From Purshia tridentata (Eukaryota > Streptophyta > Magnoliopsida > Rosales > Rosaceae), in contig QANT01002974.1 in the NCBI GenBank assembly GCA_003254885.1, forward strand, positions 20,217 through 84,216: a DNA stretch of 64,000 bases. Direction: 5' to 3'. The notes beneath the pieces were generated by a model. The model was not told where the DNA came from. It made no database searches and saw only the letters and a list, made by a program, of their open reading frames with translations. Of this stretch, positions 58,851-64,000 are shown in pieces; position 1 is the stretch's first letter; each line of letters begins with the position of its first letter. The position numbers and the translations under genes were made by a program.

Positions 58851-61036
58851 ACAGGACCCTCCCCGAATTTCACCCTGGAACTCGGAGTGATCCTGCGGGC
58901 ATCCAACATCAAGGAAAATCCTACCGAAATTTCGGCAGAACCTCCCCTGAAATTGGACGAACCCTTTTCTCCACGAGACCTGCAATTGCACTTCTAAACT
59001 TCACAGCTCCTCTACCACAACCAAAAGGGTCTCCGACCCAAATTTCAATACCAATTACTTAAGTTTTCATTAGGTTATTAGAGCCGCGCTACAAAATTTA
59101 CTATAGAAAATAAAATACAAAAAGAACGAATTCCTACGGCTTTACAACTTTATAATAGTGCCTCGACGTCTTTGGCTCGACCGTTCCACCGCTACAACCT
59201 GGGGGAAAATTAAAATAACAATAAGGATAAAGCTAATGAATTAACTCAGTGAGTGGACATAAATCAAAATGAATATTTTACTTTCAAATTCCTTAAAATT
59301 TCGCAAACTTTCCTTGAAAACCCCTAGTTTAAAATAACTTTCATAAATCCACTGAAAAATCTGTTTTAAAAGTCTGCATCGGAAATCCGTTTTGAAAACT
59401 CTGATAAATTAATAAAATTGGTCAAGCTCTCAAAATATTAAATAAGAACTGAAATTTTGTATCGACCAAGAATTATTTTGTAAACTAATTTGATAAGGAA
59501 ATCTCTCACCCAACCGTTACCCACCGAACCTGCCGTACATGCGCAGGGCCCACAACCTGCCGTACGCATGCAGGGCCAATATCCTGCCGTACATGTGCAG
59601 AGCCAGGGTCTGTCATACACATACAGGGCCAATATCCTGCCGTACGTGCACGCAGGGCCGCCCCCAAAGGGCAAAGCATCCCGACACACGGCCCAAAGCC
59701 TATGTGTGTGCCGTGATGGGTCCCAAAGACCTATGAAAGCTGATCATCTGAAGGGTACTGCGAAGGGTGGTTTGAAAATCCTTTTCCCATAAATCTCTTT
59801 TCGCCCATAAAACACATAACCTTTCCAAAACTGGGAAATCATTAAACTAACGACTATAAAATCCTTTTCAGTAACCAAACCCTTGGTACAAAACCCATTG
59901 AAATCCAGTATTTTCTCAAACTCAAACATGAAAACATTTTAAAATTCCTTTTTGTCTCGCGGAAGCATGAAATCCAAGTAACTAACTCAATGTCCAGAAT
60001 TCAAATCAACACTTATTTGAGAAATCAGAAAGCCAAACTCATGAACCAAATATATTTCTAATTTAAATAAATCACGGCTCAAATAACTCAAAATATAATT
60101 ACGAATTAAATCATTAAATTCATAAAAGTAGTTCATAAACAAGGTTTAGGAAACGAAGTCCACTCACAGAGATAGCCTAGCTTTGGTCTCCGAATGGATC
60201 GTCCTTGGACTCGGGAACGTCGCCTAACACGAGAACAAAAACTTGGGCCAATCGTGGCCGGAAACAGCTGGAATCAGCGGAGAGAACTCGCGGCCAAAAC
60301 TGGGTTTTTCCGAGCTTTTCACTGCACGGGGAGGCGACGGCTGGCGAGGGAAGACTTGGGGAGGGACGGTCGACGGCTAGGGAGTGCTTCTCGGCCGTCC
60401 CGTCGTCTGGTGTCGCTGGACTTAGCTGGAGCTGGAAGCTCCAGTCATGCGCAGGGGAAAAGAGAGATCGGGAGAGAGGGAGAGGGAGGGACTGGGGGCG
60501 TCGGGAGGTAGTTGGCCGGCGACTGGCGACGTCGCCGGCGGGTCTGGGTGGCCGGAGATGGGCTGGGGGGTCACGCAGGGGGAGAAGGGAAGAGAATCCA
60601 TCTCGGGCTGGGAGGGGCTGCGCGAGAAATAAAGGGAAGAGAGAGAGAAAGAGAGAGAATTCCAGAATTTTTTGGAATTCTAAAAGCCATTTTGCCCAAA
60701 ATTACAAGTTTGCCCCTCACTTTGAACCTCCGTATTTCACAAACCGTAGCTCCAAACGACGCATGCTACGTGTCTACGAATTCGTGAAGTCGAGCTCTAC
60801 GCAACCATGTCAAAGTCAAGTCTAAACTCCAAGAAATTTAAAAAGTCAACCTTGAGCTCTTTTATCACGTTCATAACTTTTTAACCGTAACTCTAAATCA
60901 CCCATGCCGCGTGTCCATGAACTCGTGAGCTCAAGACCTTCCTAACGGACCCAAAGTCAAAGCTAAAATCTTGTTAGAAGCAAAAGTCAACATTGGGCCC
61001 TATTAACATTCACTTAGGAAGGTACAGGTCGTTACA
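58851..61036 (-). mobile_element. LTR-like element, minus-strand copy
   Basis: Read on the minus strand it starts TGTAACGACCTGTACCTTCC at 61036, a start common to many plant LTRs, and may end GGTCCTGTCA at 58851, which would make a TG...CA repeat of about 2.2 kb. It holds a GC-rich purine-biased block (60190-60660) and a 27-bp tandem repeat. A diverged copy in the opposite orientation starts at 62805. The flanking 5-mers do not match (GTGGG/TTTGG), so the left end or a simple solo-LTR origin is uncertain. No reliable gag or pol frame was found inside. Confidence 0.6.
59529..59662. repeat. 27-bp tandem repeat inside the LTR-like element
   Basis: Five copies of a unit like CCTGCCGTACATGCGCAGGG start at 59529, 59556, 59583, 59609 and 59636. 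Several copies hold a short palindrome-like core (GTACATGTGCA / GTACGTGCACG). Confidence 0.88.
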
Positions 61037-61300
61037 TTTGGAGTGACTGGTGTTACCCATCTTTACTGTACCAAAGTCACCTTTTTTGTAATTAGTGAAA
61101 AACTCTAGATGAGAAGTAGCGTGGTAAGACGCACCAGTATCGACGATCCACTCAACTCCTTGATCATCCACATGCAGGCACTCTTCTCCAAAAGAAAGGA
61201 TCTCCACCTCATTGTTAGTCAAAGTGGCAGCAGTGTTGTTGTTGTCATCTTTCTTCTGAAATTTGTTCTTCATGCCTTCCTTTTGTTCTCTTATCCAAAC
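61037..61300 (-). pseudogene. Copia protease fragment
   Basis: In the same frame as gag beyond the stop, the segment includes WIVDTGASYHAT, the aspartic-protease active-site motif (DTGAS) of Copia elements. It then ends at GNTSHSK, where the other LTR-like element begins. The remaining residues of that open frame come from the inserted repeat. Confidence 0.87.
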
Positions 61301-62050
61301 TCAACAGTTCTTCTTCATATGGCCTTCCTTGCCACAGTGGTGACAAGTACCTCTAAACCTTGTCTTGGATCGGCTTGGGCTCTTGCTTCGACCTCTTGGA
61401 TCTCTGCTCTTGCTCCTCCCTCTATTCTCCATAACAAAGACTTGACTATTTTCGGTGTTTGAAGTCTTTCTCCTTGTCTCTTCATTAAACATGTTGTCTT
61501 TAACATTATCCATAGACAAAACACCATTAGGAGTAGAGTTACTTACAGTTACTACGAATGTCTCCCAGCTATCTGGCAATGATCCAAGTAGCATTAGTGC
61601 TTGCAACTGGTCGTCAATACTCATGCCCATAGTAGTCAGCTGGTTGATAATATTTTGGAAGTTGTTCAAGTGTATAGCTACACTAACACCTTCATTGAAC
61701 TTCATGTTGACAAGCTCCTTGATCAGGAATGCTTTCTTGGCTGCAGTCTTCTTCTCGAACAAGGACTCCAACTTTGACCACAGGGCCTTGGCATCGGTCT
61801 CATTGGATACATGGTGAAACACGCAATGATCCACCCACTGTCGGATTGTGCCAATTGCTTTCTTATTCAGCTTCCTCCAATTGGCATCAGACATATTATC
61901 TGGCTTCGCTGCAACACCTTCAATTGGCTCGTGCAAATCCTTGCAATATAGGATGTCCTCCATTCTTGTCTTCCACATCACCCAATTTGATTGGTTGAGT
62001 TTGAACATGGTATTCAACTCCTCCATTCTAAAAACTAGCTCTGATACCAC
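61301..62050 (-). pseudogene. Copia gag region with in-frame stop
   Basis: Open for about 250 codons, with MEELNTMFKLNQSNW at the start, UBN2-type gag sequence (LWSKLESLFEKKTAAKKAFL), an RS-rich stretch and a CX2CX4HX4C zinc knuckle (CHHCGKEGHMKKNC). A TGA stop (61301-61303) follows directly after the knuckle. The same frame then continues into protease. Copia elements normally read gag and pol as one polyprotein, so this copy is broken. Confidence 0.88.
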
Positions 62051-62051
62051 T

Positions 62052-62658
62052 TGTTAGGATCGGTTAGATAGAATGGGAAAAACACAAACTAAAAACCAAT
62101 AAAGAAAGAGGCAAGAGAAAAAGGTAAATAAGGACGCCAAGAATTTAACGTGGTTCGACAGTGTGCCTACGTCCACGGGCAGCGATATCAAAATATCTCC
62201 ACTATATCAAATAATGGGTACAGCGGAAAGATCTTACCAAGTCTAAGAACAAGACTTGATGAACACCTAGAGAGTACAAGAGGAATCACCACTTCTTCAA
62301 GCTATGAATACCTTGAAGGAAACACCAAAAGAAATACTTCACTTCTCTCACACTCTCTTTCACTATACTCTCACTCCTTACTTTGAGTGGTAGTCGGAAT
62401 GCATTTAGCTTGATTGCCTCAATTGCTTAGCTTTATCTCATTTTATAGCCACGGTGAGAAGCTTCTAGTATTAAGCAAATCCACCGCCAAAAAAATTAAT
62501 GCTCCTTGGAAGACCAAAACAAATGCAATTGTTCTAAAAACTTCCACCGACATACCAAGCCAGCCATCATGAATTAAAGATCATTCTAGATCTTCAATTA
62601 AGTCACATGGATTAGATCCTTCTAGTAATCTCCCGTATGGACTGGACTTATCCCAACA
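62052..62658 (-). repeat. Copia 5' long terminal repeat
   Basis: About 607 bp bounded by TG and CA on the minus strand and followed by the tRNA primer site. Both LTR boundaries are clear because the left one abuts the primer site and the right one interrupts methyltransferase codons (SWNK). The partner LTR is not in the window in recognizable form. Confidence 0.8.
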
Positions 62659-62804
62659 CTTTATTCCAAGAAGGAGAGTTCTTGTCCACTACCTCTTTTG
62701 GCACTCGGGAAAGCCATTGATTGGCATAAGAAGAGTGAACAAAATTAACGGATGCATTAGGAAATAGGCGACCATAGAAAGAACCAGGCACATCCCCTGC
62801 ATAG
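62659..62804 (-). pseudogene. SABATH methyltransferase fragment
   Basis: The minus strand encodes [20 protein letters not shown] then [19 protein letters not shown] and NSPSWNK. This is the central block of the SABATH family (salicylate, benzoate and related carboxyl methyltransferases), around the [11 protein letters not shown] and HSSYxxQWLS motifs. The fragment is cut at both ends by retroelements: Copia at 62658 and an LTR-like repeat at 62805. About 48 of roughly 360 residues remain. No other SABATH block was recognized in the window. Confidence 0.88.
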
Positions 62805-64000
62805 TGTAACGACCCGTACCTTCCTAAGTAAATGATAATAGGGCCCAACGTTGACTTTTGGTTCTAACAAGATTTTAGCTTTGACCTTGGGTCCGTTAGG
62901 AAGGTCTCGAGCTCACGAGTTCATAGACACGCGGCATGGGCTATTTAGAGTTACGGTTAAAAAGTTATGAACGTGATAAAGGAGCTCAAGGTTGACTTTT
63001 TAAAGTACTTGAGGTTTAGAGTTGACTTTCACAATCCCTGGAGAGATAGTTCACTAATAGGCCGAGGGATAAGTAATTCGACACGGGTGCGTAGAGCTCG
63101 ACTCCACGAGTTCGTAGACACGTAGCATGCGTCGTTTGGAGCTACGGTTTGAGAAATATGGAGGTTCAAAGTGAGGGGCAAACTTGTAATTATGATGAAA
63201 TGGGTTTAAATTTCCAGAAAATTCTGGAAATTTTCCCCCCTCTTTTTATCTCTCTCTCCCCTCTTTCCACGGGAAGACGCCAGCAACCCAGCCCCCCCCT
63301 CAGCCTCTCTCCCCTACGCGACCACCCAACCATCTCCGGCCAACCCAGCCCCTCCGGCGACACATCCCGCCGCCGAGGAGCCTCCCCAGCCACCTCCCGA
63401 CGCTGCCCAGCCCCTTTTTCTCTCTCTCCCGATCTCTCCTTGCCCCTGCGCGTGACTGGAGCTTGCAGCTCCAGCCATTTCCGGCGACCCCAGGCGGCAA
63501 GAAGCAGTCCCCAGCCGCCGGCCAGCCACCTCGAGCTCCTCCACGACAGCCAGCTGTTCCCCCGACTCGAAATGACACCGGAAAAAGCCCCCAGCCCGCC
63601 GCCACATGTTCATCAATTCCGGCCAGATTCCGGCACCAATCTCCGTGATTTTAGGTGGGTTTTTCTCCTCTTTTCATGGGCTTTCATTCCCCTATGATTT
63701 GGTAGTTTAATTTTGAGGAATTGTGAGAGATTGAAATTGGGGAGATTATAGGCCAATTTCGGGTTTTCTTGGGTGTTTGAAATTAAACCAAATTGTTGGG
63801 TGTTTTAGTTTATTTCCGTCATTAGGAACCTCTAATCGAAGTTTGGAACGAGAAATTTAGGAAATCATTGAGGAAATTGAAAGTTTGGTCGTTGGTGCTT
63901 ATGTCCATTTCGGGATTTCTATAAATTTAAGGTGTTCTTGGTGATTTAATTGAAATTGGGCGTGTTTTTCATCTTTAAGAACGATCTATTGAGGTTTAGA
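62805..64000 (+). mobile_element. LTR-like element, plus-strand copy (runs off the window)
   Basis: It starts TGTAACGACCCGTACCTTCC and shares long stretches with the minus-strand copy (AGGGCCCAACGTTGACTTTT, GTTACGGTTAAAAAGTTATG). The GC-rich block at 63230-63650, with open frames in several phases, corresponds to 60190-60660 of the other copy and is not a gene. The two copies face head to head across the Copia/SABATH segment. Confidence 0.7.

Larger units (their letters stand above)
61037..62658 (-). mobile_element. Copia LTR retrotransposon, 5' part
   Basis: On the minus strand the element has a 5' LTR (62658 to 62052, TGTTGGGATAAG...CCTAACA), then a primer site GTGGTATCAGAGC matching initiator-tRNA-type sites, the gag region and the start of protease. 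It is cut at 61037 by the LTR-like element of 58851-61036, so integrase, reverse transcriptase and the 3' LTR are missing from here. On the other side it interrupts a SABATH methyltransferase remnant. Confidence 0.88.

Noticed and set aside
58737-58991. 84-codon minus-strand open frame at the end of the LTR-like element
   Set aside because: It crosses the presumed element boundary and has no similarity I recognize to gag, pol or a plant gene.
60194-60825. Long GC-rich open frames on the plus strand
   Set aside because: They lie in the low-complexity GA/GC block of the LTR-like element, are open in several frames at once, and have a counterpart block in the other copy.
63149-63697. 182-codon proline/serine-rich open frame
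   Set aside because: It is the matching GC-rich block of the plus-strand LTR-like copy, open in several frames on both strands, with no protein family signature.

Overview
This window is nuclear DNA of a flowering plant, almost certainly a eudicot and probably a rosid (the clade is inference). The signs are GT-AG introns that are strongly AT-rich, a SEPALLATA MADS-box gene, a pollen-type LRR receptor kinase, a SABATH methyltransferase remnant, Copia and other LTR retroelements, and a nuclear insertion of plastid DNA. I rebuilt exon structures by hand from splice sites and conserved protein order. No transcript or database search was available.

Layout. 1-1.5 kb: AT-rich DNA with a six-copy 55-bp tandem repeat. 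1.51-4.74 kb (-): complete 8-exon SEPALLATA-type MADS gene (244 aa) with a probable hAT-type MITE in intron 1. 4.74-13.93 kb: gene-poor intergenic DNA with a fold-back repeat and small satellites. 13.93-21.23 kb (+): oxidosqualene cyclase of the cycloartenol/lanosterol synthase type, 15 intact exons but no exons for the first ~150 residues. 21.76-32.98 kb (-): 18-exon UTP21/WDR36 homologue (936 aa). 34.02-40.40 kb (-): 13-exon RPN13/ADRM1 proteasomal ubiquitin receptor (323 aa). 41.12-41.93 kb: chimeric plastid insertion (trnI/trnA spacer region joined to rps4). 42.49-47.85 kb (+): TruA-family tRNA pseudouridine synthase (411 aa). 48.88-51.59 kb (-): pollen-receptor-like LRR kinase (652 aa) with degenerate catalytic motifs. 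53.08-56.68 kb (+): USP-domain plus coiled-coil protein that stops where relatives begin their kinase domain, with a tandemly duplicated exon. 57.6-64 kb: nested retroelements, including a Copia copy inside a SABATH methyltransferase remnant and two facing copies of another LTR-like repeat.

The genes do not form one pathway. UTP21 (rRNA processing), RPN13 (protein turnover) and the pseudouridine synthase (tRNA modification) are housekeeping genes. The cyclase, the receptor kinase, the USP gene and the SABATH remnant belong to families that turn over quickly in plants, and the truncations, exon duplication and transposon damage are concentrated in them. I found no convincing new multi-gene system. 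The best leads are the cyclase, which combines lanosterol-synthase-like residues with a missing 5' part, and the kinase-less USP gene with its duplicated exon.
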